The notes under the pieces are model-generated. The model made no database searches and was not told the origin of the DNA. It saw only the letters and a list, made by a program, of their open reading frames with translations. DNA of 54,608 bases, taken from Ascoidea tarda (nom. inval.). Lineage: Eukaryota > Ascomycota > Saccharomycetes > Ascoideales > Ascoideaceae. Numbering within the stretch: the stretch's first letter is position 1; the number at the start of each line of letters is the position of its first letter. The translations under genes and the position numbers were made by a program. The DNA lies in contig JAKTTS010000041.1 in assembly GCA_030560485.1 (NCBI GenBank), forward strand, positions 1 to 54,608, read 5' to 3'. Of this stretch, positions 1 through 10,171 are shown piece after piece.

Positions 1-198
1 TGAGTGAAATATAGAGTCAACCCAACGTTATTGCAATACAAATTAGACACTGCTTATTCAAGACGCTTTTGCTGGCAATAGACAGCAAACTGGGTGATTC
101 AACATAGAGCGAAACATATTATTGAGACTGGTCTTTCTGTCTCGCAACACCAAAAAACTCTATTGCAGTTTTAATTTGTGTCTAATACAACAGAGGGA

Positions 199-1971
199 AT
201 GGTCTATGCAGCATCCATTCTTCTCCCTCGGATGTTCAAAAGGTCCATCTTCCCTATTTATAAGCAAAATATCTCAAACAGGCTACTTCATTCTTCATCT
301 ACTCAAAGAATCAATTTTTTGCTGCCTTTTGACTTATTAGAAGATCAAAACGAAAAAGATGAAAAATCAGATCAAAGTAAACAAAATACTGAAAATAAAA
401 ACTCAACTGAATCTCAATTTAAAAATTTTGCGTTCAAATGCCTTGAAACTGTGGGTATAACCTTTTCTTCGCTAGCTATTTTAGCATTTGGTGGGTATTC
501 CTATCATAAAATATACCAATACCATGTTATTTCGCAAATGAACTCTGCCTTTGATGAAGGTTTTGACACATTCGAGCCAATATTTCATTCGAAAAACGAC
601 AATTATTTGTTTGATAGGTCCATATCACCTGAAGAAGATTCTACAGACTGGGTGGCAAGGCCTGAGCAAAATTTTATAAATAACGTTATTACTGGAAAAA
701 TAAAAGGAAGATATTATCTCATACTAGGCGAGAAAGGCACTGGAAAGACATCTATTTTATTGGAAGCAATTAAAAATCAACAAGGGAAAAATGTAATAGC
801 ATTGGACGCACATGCTGATCCTGAGATATTTCGTTTGAGGCTAGGTAAAGCTTTGAAATTTTCCTTTTATGAGGACTATATTGGCTCATTGTTTTCTATA
901 AGAGGACCAAGAGAAACCACTGCTTTATTAGACATTGAGAGAGCATTTACTAAATTGGAAGAAGTGGCAATTGAAAGAGTTCATCGGTTAAAAGATTCAG
1001 ATTCCCCCTTAATCATCATAATCAACAATTGCCATTTGATAAGAGAAGACGAAACTGGTTTAGATTTAATTGAATTACTTCAACAAAAGGCCGAATCTTT
1101 AAGTGGTTCTGGATTAGTAACAATGATTTTTAATTCAGATGATTATTGGTTTTACGAAAGGCTCAAAATTTTGGCCACTAGGTTGGATGTAATTAACATT
1201 AGAGATTTTAATAAACTGGACGCCATAAATGCTATTCAAGTCTTGAGAAAAAAGAATAAGAATGAAAATTTGAGTGATATTGAAGCATCTAAAATCTACG
1301 ATTTAATAGGAGGGAGAATTCAACATTTGGCAAAAGTTTGTAAGAATGACGATATGATAAAAACTGCAAATGAATTAATCGATGCTGAGAAAACATGGTT
1401 ATTAAATAAGTGTGGATTAATTGGAATGGGTATGGATGATGATGTCATGCAAAGTGGGAAATTTTCCAATTCTGCAATGTTGTTAGTTAAGGAATTTGTT
1501 GAGATGGATAAAGATTTCTTTAATCATTATAACTTTTTGGATAAGAACACTTCTTCAAATACTCAAGATAACAGTTATCGTTTACCAAGTTTACCTCTAT
1601 GGAGAGCAAGACAAGTAATGACTAGACCCGATTTGATTAGGGATTATGATTCTTTGAATATATTTACCATCGATAAAGATGCCAGAGTTAGGCCAGATTC
1701 AATTCCAATGTTGAGAGCATTTCATGAAATTTACAATCAATCTGGTTTTTTAAATCTTTTAAATGAAAATTGTGAAAGAGTTTCAGCCATTGAATCATTA
1801 GGTAGAACAAGAGAGTTGGTTGCCAAAGATCTAATTCTAGGTGCAAATTACAAAATAGATGATAGCAAAAGAATTTTCATTGAGAACTACAATGGTGAAG
1901 ATGATATTGAAAGTATTCCAATGCAAAGCATAGGAAGTAGTGGCTATAGGGAATATTGGAAACTGCGATAA
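199..1971 (+). CDS. Mitochondrial AAA-like P-loop ATPase, fungal family
   Basis: The protein starts with a basic, hydroxyl-rich segment (MFKRSIFPIYKQ through RLLHSSS) that looks like a mitochondrial presequence. A single hydrophobic stretch follows near residues 90-110 (TVGITFSSLAILAFGGYSY), then a P-loop ATPase domain. Walker A is GEKGTGKTS. The Walker B-like strand is LIIIINNCHLI, with Asn-Asn where Asp-Glu is usual. The C-terminal third resembles the winged-helix part that follows the AAA domain in fungal mitochondrial proteins of this type. The frame is open further upstream, but the first ATG is at 199; a second ATG at 232 fits the presequence equally well. I infer an inner-membrane-anchored ATPase and do not know the substrate. 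It converges on VTC4. Confidence 0.8.
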   Translation: MVYAASILLPRMFKRSIFPIYKQNISNRLLHSSSTQRINFLLPFDLLEDQNEKDEKSDQSKQNTENKNSTESQFKNFAFKCLETVGITFSSLAILAFGGYSYHKIYQYHVISQMNSAFDEGFDTFEPIFHSKNDNYLFDRSISPEEDSTDWVARPEQNFINNVITGKIKGRYYLILGEKGTGKTSILLEAIKNQQGKNVIALDAHADPEIFRLRLGKALKFSFYEDYIGSLFSIRGPRETTALLDIERAFTKLEEVAIERVHRLKDSDSPLIIIINNCHLIREDETGLDLIELLQQKAESLSGSGLVTMIFNSDDYWFYERLKILATRLDVINIRDFNKLDAINAIQVLRKKNKNENLSDIEASKIYDLIGGRIQHLAKVCKNDDMIKTANELIDAEKTWLLNKCGLIGMGMDDDVMQSGKFSNSAMLLVKEFVEMDKDFFNHYNFLDKNTSSNTQDNSYRLPSLPLWRARQVMTRPDLIRDYDSLNIFTIDKDARVRPDSIPMLRAFHEIYNQSGFLNLLNENCERVSAIESLGRTRELVAKDLILGANYKIDDSKRIFIENYNGEDDIESIPMQSIGSSGYREYWKLR

Positions 1972-2463
1972 GTCACTATGAATAATTTTCTTCTAAAAAT
2001 TTTTTGCTTCTTTGGTTTCTTCTTTGAAGTTCTCTTAGAGAATTTTTGGATAAATTTATGACACTATTACTACATATGTTTGGACGATACAGAATTAACC
2101 TTGGAAAAATGTCTTTCCTGCTTTTGATCATTCCACTTTGTTGACTAAAATGCTTTTTCTAAAAACTTTCAGCTCTTTTTGTGTCATGTTTTGGGTTTAA
2201 AAATTATCGAGACTGATAAAATACATAAGAGAGTTTGTCTTTTCTCTGAACTGAATTTTTATCTGTTAGTTGGAAATTTCAGTTTTGGGCAAACAGAAAT
2301 ACTTTTTACCAATATCCAAACTTAATTCAAAAATCAAATTTGCTCTTGAAAAGCACCCCTCGGCTCGTTTCTAATAATGTAATGATCTACTTGTCTCGTC
2401 ACTGATCTCTGCTTTTGATGGGATTTTTTTTCAATAAAAATATCTTTTATTAAATAATATTCA
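1972..2463. other. Convergent intergenic region, AAA-like gene / VTC4
   Basis: About 490 bases between two convergent 3' ends. The sequence is T-rich on the plus strand and contains no convincing ORF, tRNA or repeat. It presumably holds both transcription terminators. Confidence 0.6.
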
Positions 2464-4686
2464 TCAATTATATACTTTAAACACGTAACTTAGCAAAGTT
2501 GCAATACTAAAAAAAGTACATATAGCTGTAGGTCCAAATTTATCATAATAATCAACAGCCCTTTTTTTCCTAATATTTTTCACTCTCCAAACAAAGATGT
2601 AAGATGAGTAAATGATCACAAAAATTGCACATAAAAAAAAACCAATTGAGGCAGTAATTGCACTGATATTAGAGCTATATGTCAATAATGAGGTTGCAAT
2701 TCCTCCAAGAATCATCAGAATTGATAACCACGTTAGGTAGGTTCTCTCGGTTGCAAAATATACCTTTGGTTCAACTCTGACAGGCACACAAATTTCTTTA
2801 CCTGGAGGAGCAACAAATTTAGTTTCAAATACTGTACCCGAAGGAACATTAAAAACCCTGTCATCGTTGAAATAATGATAAAGAAAATCAGACAACTTTC
2901 TAGCAAAATTTTTAGAGTTATTGGTATGTGTTTCATTAGAAGAACCCAATAATGGAGTATTTTCATTATTTTCTGATGAAAAATTATTTGATTGGATAGA
3001 ATTATATGCACCCTCCTGTCCAATGTTATGACCCATTAACTCTTCCTCATCCAACGAGTTGCCAACGTTATTAATAGTGTTTATATTTGAGCCAGGAATA
3101 CGGTTACTTATAGGTGTAGTGTAATTAGTGGCGTTAACCTGATAACTATCTTCATTATTGTTTGCCCTAGAAATTTCAACTGATTTGCTCGCATTATTAA
3201 TTTTAGGTTTTCTGATATCTACATCCATTTGTGGTAACCAAAAAGGAATTAAACTGACATTCTCTGGGAGCAAAGATGCAACGCCATGAATAAATTTTGA
3301 AAATTTGGGAACTGCTTCTACTAAATGACTAGCAACTAAATCTCTGACCCATTGAGGGGGTTCTTGACCGAGTTGTGTTTGTAATTTAACTTCAAGAACA
3401 GCATAAGGAAATCTAACAATGTCTTTCTCTGGTAATTGACTAAAAGGCCAGTCAACACCAATATCCATTCTTCTCCAATTTCCTTTTGTTCTGTTTGACC
3501 CATCAAAATTATCTTCTCTAATCATTGATAATTCTGTGTCTAGAGAAATCCTAACTCTCGCATCACCAGGAAGTTGAAATGCTGTTCTATTATAAAAACT
3601 TCTGACTACAGGTCTCAAATTACTTTTTAAAATTGTATATTGAATCTCAGTTGCCAAAGCTTCCAAATTTTCAATTTCTTTAATGGATTTTTTTTTATCT
3701 TTTCTCATTTTATCAAATACTTGATGGACAGTATACTTGCCTTTAATAAAATCATTAACGTGTTTTTCCTTTAATGGGAATCTTGCTTTGACTGATTTTT
3801 CTCCAGTCCAATCCTCTCGATGTGTTTTTCGTTCAACAAAAATGGTATCAGAATCCATGGAACCATACCAACGCAATCTGTGTGCTTCCGCACCTTCATC
3901 TTTTCTTAATCTACCATAATATAAATCTAAATTTTTATTATCGAAATAAACGGATGTTATAGCAGAATCTTCTTTTTCAAAATCCTTATTTGAGTTAAAA
4001 ACCAAAACAGGTAAATGTTTTAAAATAATTAGTTTCAACTCAGTTATGTTGTCAGGATGAACCCAGTACTTTGTGGTTTGTCTTACAAAATTTTGCTGAG
4101 AACCGCCTGCAGATGAATCACCTTTAACCGGATTACCTCTAGTTCTTACCAAGTCATACAACTCAGACAATTTAACAACCAAAATATCGTAATTATCTTT
4201 AAAAAATGGTTTGGAATTTAATCTGACTTGAAATATTGGTTTAAGAATGAATTTAAGATCATTATCGGATAGATTTCTACTGGTAACTTTGTCATGCTTT
4301 TTGATTATTTTTTGAAAGCCTGTGTAATTCAATCTTGTAAATTTAGCTAGGTCGTGAACATCGGCAATGATGTCTGATAATTCTTCTTCGCAGTCCTCAA
4401 AATCTTGTTCAGTTGCATTGTTTAAATCATTCACTAGATTATTGACAACTGTTCCAGCGTCTTTCATTCTTCTAAGAATCTCGCCATTTTTTAGTTTTGT
4501 AAAGTTATAAACTTTGTCTAACTCTGACTCTAGAGAGGTTAAGAATTTCTCTTCCAATTCATTGGACCATGAATCGTTGTTATTTGCTAGACCCTTTTTC
4601 AATTGGTGTTTCAAGTCATCGTAGGAAATATAATAAAAACTATAATCTCTAATCAAAGAACTTCTGAGATGTTCTCCAAACTTCAT
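2464..4686 (-). CDS. VTC4: Vacuolar transporter chaperone, polyphosphate polymerase subunit Vtc4
   Basis: A 740-residue protein (S. cerevisiae Vtc4 has 721). The N-terminal SPX domain ([20 protein letters not shown] onward, about 1-150) senses inositol pyrophosphates. The central VTC tunnel domain (about 190-480) carries the expected basic and acidic residues, including [28 protein letters not shown] and [10 protein letters not shown] poorly conserved linker follows (about 490-620), then the DUF202-type membrane domain with three hydrophobic helices (about 645-740, [10 protein letters not shown] start). Vtc4 makes polyphosphate from ATP and passes it into the vacuole with Vtc1-3. The full-length catalytic core favours Vtc4 over Vtc2/3, whose tunnels are inactive. 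The upstream region has two CACGTG sites, fitting Pho4 control. The only CTG codon (2716-2718) lies in the first membrane helix. Confidence 0.95.
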   Translation of the reverse strand: MKFGEHLRSSLIRDYSFYYISYDDLKHQLKKGLANNNDSWSNELEEKFLTSLESELDKVYNFTKLKNGEILRRMKDAGTVVNNLVNDLNNATEQDFEDCEEELSDIIADVHDLAKFTRLNYTGFQKIIKKHDKVTSRNLSDNDLKFILKPIFQVRLNSKPFFKDNYDILVVKLSELYDLVRTRGNPVKGDSSAGGSQQNFVRQTTKYWVHPDNITELKLIILKHLPVLVFNSNKDFEKEDSAITSVYFDNKNLDLYYGRLRKDEGAEAHRLRWYGSMDSDTIFVERKTHREDWTGEKSVKARFPLKEKHVNDFIKGKYTVHQVFDKMRKDKKKSIKEIENLEALATEIQYTILKSNLRPVVRSFYNRTAFQLPGDARVRISLDTELSMIREDNFDGSNRTKGNWRRMDIGVDWPFSQLPEKDIVRFPYAVLEVKLQTQLGQEPPQWVRDLVASHLVEAVPKFSKFIHGVASLLPENVSLIPFWLPQMDVDIRKPKINNASKSVEISRANNNEDSYQVNATNYTTPISNRIPGSNINTINNVGNSLDEEELMGHNIGQEGAYNSIQSNNFSSENNENTPLLGSSNETHTNNSKNFARKLSDFLYHYFNDDRVFNVPSGTVFETKFVAPPGKEICVPVRVEPKVYFATERTYLTWLSILMILGGIATSLLTYSSNISAITASIGFFLCAIFVIIYSSYIFVWRVKNIRKKRAVDYYDKFGPTAICTFFSIATLLSYVFKVYN

Positions 4687-4873
4687 TTTCGATAGTTGGA
4701 CAGCAATGAGTTAGCCTTGATAAAAGATAGTGAAAAACTAAAGGCAAGTGAAAAAAATACCTTCGAAGCTGCCAAAACCGAGAACAGTTGCGATGCAGCA
4801 AATGGGAAATTGCTTGTTATTTATTATTTAGGGATTTGTCTGGGAAGCAGCAGCCTCGAAAATGGACGCTGCC

Positions 4874-4879
4874 CACGTG
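4874..4879. promoter_or_regulatory. CACGTG E-box, candidate Pho4 site for VTC4
   Basis: CACGTGG, about 190 bases upstream of the VTC4 ATG. In S. cerevisiae the VTC genes are induced by phosphate starvation through Pho4, which binds CACGTG or CACGTT. Cbf1 binds the same core, so the regulator is inferred. Confidence 0.5.
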
Positions 4880-5054
4880 GAAGACGGCAAAAGCTAAAAA
4901 AGCACTTGTACTGCCTTTGGCCGAAATCACCTGAAAACCAAAATGCTGTTTCATCGAAAGTTTTGCATCGGCAATAAACCAGCATGAAGGGACCAGCATT
5001 GGCCTTTCACCTCCTAAATCTCGAGCAGTCCTGGCCGGACCTGGATTGTCCTGG

Positions 5055-5060
5055 CACGTG
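5055..5060. promoter_or_regulatory. Second CACGTG E-box upstream of VTC4
   Basis: GCACGTGT, about 370 bases upstream of the VTC4 ATG and 181 bases from the first box. Paired boxes at such spacing are typical of Pho4-controlled promoters. Confidence 0.45.
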
Positions 5061-5383
5061 TAGATGTACCATACTGATGGTGTTTCCCCAGCCTGCAGCC
5101 GTGTCTGAACCAGCATAGAGCGGACAGCGTGCCACTGTGTCAATAAATAAGAAATTTCTAACACTAATTTTATTATAGTCTATTGCTCCTTGGTCAAAAC
5201 GCAAGTATTCAACAAACGCCAGTGCGTTTTATATCATCGGAATTGATAGTCCAAACATATATAGAATATATGAAAATACGGTTACTTATTGTCATTTCCG
5301 CAAACTTAGACTTTGTTGTAAGATTTTTAAAGCATTCCTCACCAATCACATTTGCAAGTTTTAAGGTCTGGCTCAGACCAATA

Positions 5384-8047
5384 CTACATATATTGATCGC
5401 TATTAAAAACTTGATATCTTCTACCTCGACTTTTGGCTTCAGAAACCTCTCTAAATTGAAATGCTAAATTGGCTTGAGCTCTCAATATATCTAAATATTG
5501 TTTTGATTCCATCATGATTGTCTTATAGTTAAATTTCAAAGTGGATAGTTCTTTATCTAAAAACTGAAAATCCGGTTCAAGTCCATTTAGTTTTTTTCTA
5601 GTTTCAAACAAAACCTCTTTTATCTCATAAAAGTTCTTGAAGTTTTCCCAGTTTTTTATTGAGTTTAATTTATTTGCAACTTTCTTAGTGCTCAAATCAA
5701 ACATTTTTTGACTGTATTCTGTTTTTCTAAGCTTATATATATCCAAAATTTTATTGTTATCTTCAGAATAGTTCAATAGCTCCTTCTCAATTTTTTCTTC
5801 CATTAAAAATCCTGGATTATAACTCAAAACTTCAATAAACCTTTGATCCCATTCATTAGTTAAAACAGCAGCTAATTCTTCGAATATCTGAATTTTCTTA
5901 AACTTTGCATTGTTAAATTGAGTAATAATATCTCCAAGGTATTTTTCAGAAATCATTTGATTGGTATTGTTAATTTTTTGCTCCACCCCATTTCTTGCTT
6001 TACTAAATTTTTCTCTTACTTGTTCTCTTGTAACTTTCTGAATTATTTTGCCATCTTGATTAAGAGTCAAATTACTATATTCACCAAATCTAGATTCCAA
6101 TCTTTTAAAGCTGTTTGATTCAGAAATATCTTTACCAATCAACACCTTACTTAATATGTGTTGAGATCTTGGAAGTTCTGGTTCTAAAATTGCCTCCTGA
6201 TGCAAAGATTTGTTAAATGCAATATCTTCCATATAATTTAACATTTCGATGATTTTTAAATCTTCATTCATCCAAGAAAAAACACTTTCATAAGAATCAA
6301 TTGGCATGCTGGATACATTCATTTCAACTCTCTCTTTATTCATTTTTGTATCGACAAATCTGTTTTCATCACCCTTTTTTTTATAATCGCTTTGTTTTTC
6401 AATTCCATCCTCATTTGTCTCAATCTCGCAAAAATCACTATTATCATAAAAATCATTCGGCAATGGACACATAAAATTCAGAGCCTGGTATTCTTGCTGG
6501 TGCAATGTTGGAAACCAAATTTTTTTTTCCAGATTAACAGTAGTAATCTTATTTTTAATGCTGTCATAAAAATCATCTAAATTAATATTCAACTTTTCAT
6601 TATTTTTTAAATACAATATGGTGGAGTTAATGTTATAAATTAAATAATTAATTTCTCTATAACAAGAATTGACAAAATAATTTAAATCTTGAAGTTCATT
6701 TTGTAATTTCGGCTTTAAAATATTTTCCAAAAATTGAATTTGATAACTATTAACTTCATTATTAAAATCCTCCAATACAACTTCACAAGTTTCAGCGACA
6801 ACTGTCTTCCAATGAGAAACTTCTTGTGATAATTTAGAAGCAGGATTAATAGTAAAAGTCAAAGAATCAATAGAAGATTGAGAAATTAATGACAGATCTG
6901 AATTAATTGTTTGATAAGAATCGCTACTAATTGAGGTTGGTATCGAAGAGATTTGTTCATCATCTGAAATTGTCGAGTAAATAGTTTTCCTAATTGTCGA
7001 AGTAATAACATCAGTGTAGTCATCATAACTAACATTATGGATGTTAATATAATGATTATCATTACTAGCATCAGCATCAGATTCATTATCTGACTCAGGA
7101 TCAGATGAATGTATTGAAAAGGAATCATTTGCAACAAACACTGTAATATCAGGCTGATATCTTGATTGGAAAATATTCTGATAATCAAGAAATTGATGAT
7201 AGTAATTTTGAAATCTTGAAGTGTTATACTGAAAACTGATTTGCATCAACTTATAAATCTGGAAAAAAGAAAGAATAATAAACTGATAAAACTGGGAAAC
7301 CACTGGCAGCAAATAAGGATGGATGATCAGATAGTAATTTTTCATATAATTATAAATTGAATCTAGCTTGGTGTAGTAATAAAAATAAACTAATCTTGGA
7401 TATATGTAAGCATCGAAATTACTTCTAAAGTGATAGGTTAAAAATTGGAAAACAATTGACAAATATTTCTGTAAAACATTTTTTAAGAATTTTAGATCTT
7501 TGATGAGCTTTGGAACAATGAAATTTTGACAAAGATTCTTACACAATATGGTGTAGTTTTTTATAAAAGGCAAAAATGTTGTATAAATAAATTCCTGAAT
7601 AAAATCAAAGGATTTTAAAATAAATTTCACCGAGTTTGTTTTTACTATAATACAATAAGGTTTTATTGAATAAAACAACTTAACTGATTTAGATGTTATA
7701 AAATCCAAACAAGGTTGAATTCTATCAGAAATCTGTTTCTGCTTAACCAACAATTTTTGTAGATTCTGTTTTTTGATTGGACTTAAACAATAGTTGTTTA
7801 TAAAGTTCATTGACTTGGTTATTGATTTAGAATTTCCCAATTTTGACAGAAATTCATCCAAATAACTATTTATATTTTCATAACTATAGTGTAATGATTT
7901 ACATGTTAAATCATTTGTTGAAAAAGAAGAGGAGGCAGGTGAAAATGAGTAGTTTAAAGGACATTTATAAATGCATAGATAGAATAGGTAAATGATATAA
8001 ATGTTTATAAGAATAAATTTTAGTTTTGATAGTATTCTTGAAGACAT
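5384..8047 (-). CDS. SHE10: SHE10/OSW7-like secretory or spore-wall protein
   Basis: An 887-residue protein. An N-terminal hydrophobic segment (ILINIYIIYLFYLCIY) is a signal peptide or anchor. After it come one or two cysteines and a long aromatic- and proline-containing region (about 50-290) with spaced Y/F/P residues. An acidic, serine-rich stretch follows (about 300-400), then a helical part beginning SQEVSHWKTVV and running to the C-terminus. This order resembles S. cerevisiae She10 and Osw7, which act in outer spore wall assembly, but this protein is over 300 residues longer. The SHWK block and the basic, helical tail (SEAKSRGRR) support the match. Assignment is from remembered architecture, not alignment. 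ATG at 8047 is the only sensible start. Confidence 0.6.
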   Translation of the reverse strand: MSSRILSKLKFILINIYIIYLFYLCIYKCPLNYSFSPASSSFSTNDLTCKSLHYSYENINSYLDEFLSKLGNSKSITKSMNFINNYCLSPIKKQNLQKLLVKQKQISDRIQPCLDFITSKSVKLFYSIKPYCIIVKTNSVKFILKSFDFIQEFIYTTFLPFIKNYTILCKNLCQNFIVPKLIKDLKFLKNVLQKYLSIVFQFLTYHFRSNFDAYIYPRLVYFYYYTKLDSIYNYMKNYYLIIHPYLLPVVSQFYQFIILSFFQIYKLMQISFQYNTSRFQNYYHQFLDYQNIFQSRYQPDITVFVANDSFSIHSSDPESDNESDADASNDNHYINIHNVSYDDYTDVITSTIRKTIYSTISDDEQISSIPTSISSDSYQTINSDLSLISQSSIDSLTFTINPASKLSQEVSHWKTVVAETCEVVLEDFNNEVNSYQIQFLENILKPKLQNELQDLNYFVNSCYREINYLIYNINSTILYLKNNEKLNINLDDFYDSIKNKITTVNLEKKIWFPTLHQQEYQALNFMCPLPNDFYDNSDFCEIETNEDGIEKQSDYKKKGDENRFVDTKMNKERVEMNVSSMPIDSYESVFSWMNEDLKIIEMLNYMEDIAFNKSLHQEAILEPELPRSQHILSKVLIGKDISESNSFKRLESRFGEYSNLTLNQDGKIIQKVTREQVREKFSKARNGVEQKINNTNQMISEKYLGDIITQFNNAKFKKIQIFEELAAVLTNEWDQRFIEVLSYNPGFLMEEKIEKELLNYSEDNNKILDIYKLRKTEYSQKMFDLSTKKVANKLNSIKNWENFKNFYEIKEVLFETRKKLNGLEPDFQFLDKELSTLKFNYKTIMMESKQYLDILRAQANLAFQFREVSEAKSRGRRYQVFNSDQYM

Positions 8048-8312
8048 GATACCAATGTTTCAGTGGAGGGCAAAAATGGCTACAAAAGGAACGAAAACTT
8101 CATTCTTAATATCAACGCATCAAGTTACCCGCACATAAATTTATTATATCTATTTTCCAAACACAAAAAAAAGTTCTAGAACGGTGGATAAAAAACAGGA
8201 AACCAAAAATTAAAAAGCATTTAAGAAATGAGGTGCTGGGGTTGTGAGCATCAGCTCGAAAAAGAGAAAATCCTATTGAAAAACATATGCAATTAGGTTT
8301 TCAAACAGATGG

Positions 8313-8951
8313 TTAATTCCTCTCATTTTCATCGTCATCAGGATCAAAATGTTTAAAAGGCACCACCTCGTTGTGATAGTGTTTTTTCCTCATTTCTTCA
8401 AATCTCTTGTGCTTTGCTTGCTCTGGAGTTAGTCCAGCGTATGGGTCGATATCACTGTCGGATTTGATCAATGTGCCACCATTCAATGACTCCATTTTAA
8501 TAGGATTAGAATCGACCTCAGGTTCACCTAACGAAAAGTTGGATATATCATCAACAGTTCCTTCATTTTCACTAAAAACGCCATCATCGGTGATACTATC
8601 AGTTTCGTTGTCAGTTCGATAATAATCATTACTTGGGTCTACAGCACCTTGGTAAGGTGTCTTTGGTTCATCGATTTTGGTAAATGTCATTGACGCTTTG
8701 ATTTTATCATTTTCTTCTAAGTTTTTTTGATTGAATTGTACTTTTTCCAAAATATCGTCATCTTGCAATGCTTTTTGCTTTCTTAATAAAATCTGCTTAC
8801 GGATTCTATCACCTTCACTCTGCTTATCGTTTAGCAGAGCATTTTTTTTGGTATTTTCTAACACTATTTGCCTGTTGTAATTGGATAATATATTTTCCTG
8901 GTACAAATCTGGAGCATTTCTCAAAATACCCCTTGGTTGTTTCTCTGACAT
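8313..8951 (-). CDS. GLC8: Protein phosphatase 1 regulator Glc8 (inhibitor-2 family)
   Basis: A 212-residue, highly charged, intrinsically disordered protein. It has the three inhibitor-2 signatures: RGILRN near the N-terminus, the phosphorylation loop DEPKTPYQGAVDP, and the KFEEMRKKHYHNE-like helix near the C-terminus (here RFEEMRKKHYHNE). In S. cerevisiae Glc8 activates the PP1 catalytic subunit Glc7 after phosphorylation of the threonine in KTPY, which is conserved here. The block SLGEPEVD is also shared with yeast Glc8 (SLGEPEF). It is divergent from PRE5, with about 260 bases between starts. Confidence 0.95.
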   Translation of the reverse strand: MSEKQPRGILRNAPDLYQENILSNYNRQIVLENTKKNALLNDKQSEGDRIRKQILLRKQKALQDDDILEKVQFNQKNLEENDKIKASMTFTKIDEPKTPYQGAVDPSNDYYRTDNETDSITDDGVFSENEGTVDDISNFSLGEPEVDSNPIKMESLNGGTLIKSDSDIDPYAGLTPEQAKHKRFEEMRKKHYHNEVVPFKHFDPDDDENERN

Positions 8952-9128
8952 GCTTGTGTGTTGAAGATTGACTCGTCTGTTGAGTGTTTAACAAGACAAG
9001 CAGTCTGTTGCTTTCCAATCAACAATATAAGACCAACGCTTCCGTCCGGGTAACAGCATGCGGTTGATATTCATATTATGGGTGTATGATTTTCAGCTCT
9101 CACTGTTTTTTCCTGTCTTCAACTTAAA

Positions 9129-9136
9129 CCGCCACC
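9129..9136 (-). promoter_or_regulatory. Possible PACE-like (Rpn4) element upstream of PRE5
   Basis: The minus strand reads GGTGGCGGT, close to the proteasome-associated control element GGTGGCAAA bound by Rpn4. It lies about 80 bases upstream of the PRE5 ATG, where PACE elements usually sit. Two bases differ from the consensus, so this is a candidate only. Confidence 0.35.
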
Positions 9137-9212
9137 AGCTAATAATCTGTTTACTCTAGAGCAGGATTTTGTATCACTATATTCAATTGTCTTCTTCCAG
9201 AAACTATTCATC

Positions 9213-10171
9213 ATGGTATGTTGTTGGGCTCATCATTTTGAGTCTTGTTTTATTGTTGCTTAAGAAATACACTGATTGGTTGACATATTGATTTTAATGC
9301 GAATCACAAAGCTAACTAAAATTGACTGATGTCGGCTTGTAATTTACAATAGTTTAGAAATAATTATGATAGTGACACTGTCACATTTTCACCAACAGGG
9401 CGTTTGTTCCAGGTCGAATATGCCCTAGAGGCCATTAAACAAGGTAGTGCATCAATTGGTTTAAGATCAGACACCCATGCTGTTTTGGTCGCTCTAAAGC
9501 GAAATGCTGAAGATTTAGGTTCATATCATAAAAAAATTATAAAAATTGATAATCATATTGCTATAGCCTTATCTGGATTGGCCCCTGACGCAAGAGTTTT
9601 ATCAAATTATCTAAGAAATAAAGCAATGGAAGAAAAATTGGTGTATAACAGACCAATACCAATCCAATTGGCTGTGAATTTATTAGCTGACAAAGCTCAA
9701 CAAAACACTCAGAGCTATGGCTCAAGACCATACGGTGTCGGGTTGTTAGTTGTTGGATATGATGGTTCTGGTCCTCATTTGTTTGAATTTCAACCAAGTG
9801 GTCAGGTTTTAGAATTTTATGCAAATGCAATTGGAGCCAGATCTCAAGGTGCTAGAACTTATTTGGAGAGAAACTTTTCTAGCTTCAAATCTACTACGGA
9901 AACAGAATTGATTGCAAAAGGAGTTGAAGCTTTGAGACAAACTCTAAAAGACACTGAGTTGACATCTTCAAACACAAGTATCGCAATTGTTGGGAAGTCC
10001 GGTTTGAAAATCTTTGAAAACGAAGATGTTGAGCCCTTCTTAAAACAAGAGACTGCTCTGGATCTGGCCGACGCCGATGAAAATAGCAATTCAACTGATA
10101 TTGAAGAAAGAAATTCCGTTGAACAAACACAAGCAAATGATACAAACGTTGAAACAATGGATACAGACTAA
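9213..10171 (+). CDS. PRE5: 20S proteasome subunit alpha 6 (Pre5), spliced
   Basis: The first coding exon is only the ATG (9213-9215). An intron (9216-9352) follows, and exon 2 (9353-10171) starts FRNNYDSDTVTFSPTGR. The spliced product has 273 residues. The alpha-subunit signature RLFQVEYALEAIKQGS matches Pre5, as do NTQSYGSRPYGVGLL and IGARSQGARTYLE. It forms part of the heptameric alpha ring that gates the proteasome. S. cerevisiae Pre5 has 234 residues; here an acidic tail of about 40 residues is added, rich in D, E, N and T and holding both of this gene's CTG codons. Reading exon 2 alone would miss the start. An Rpn4-like site lies upstream. Confidence 0.97.
9216..9352 (+). other. PRE5: Spliceosomal intron in PRE5
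   Basis: A 137-base intron directly after the initiator ATG. The donor is GTATGT. A CTAAC branch core (in AGCTAACT) is at 9312-9316, and the acceptor is ACAATAG. Removing it restores the conserved alpha-subunit N-terminus M-FRNNYDSD in frame. Confidence 0.92.

Larger units (their letters stand above)
4687..5383. promoter_or_regulatory. VTC4 upstream region
   Basis: About 700 bases between the VTC4 start and the 3' end of the SHE10-like gene. The central part (about 4840-5140) is clearly richer in G+C than the flanking genes and holds two perfect CACGTG boxes. Short ORFs on both strands here have unlike composition and no recognisable product. Confidence 0.6.

Noticed and set aside
122-340. 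72-codon ORF overlapping the start of the AAA-like gene
   Set aside because: Starts at a non-ATG codon, lies in another frame of a clear gene and has no recognisable product.
4696-5467. Several short ORFs on both strands in the VTC4 upstream region
   Set aside because: Their composition follows the local GC island, they overlap each other, and none matches a family.
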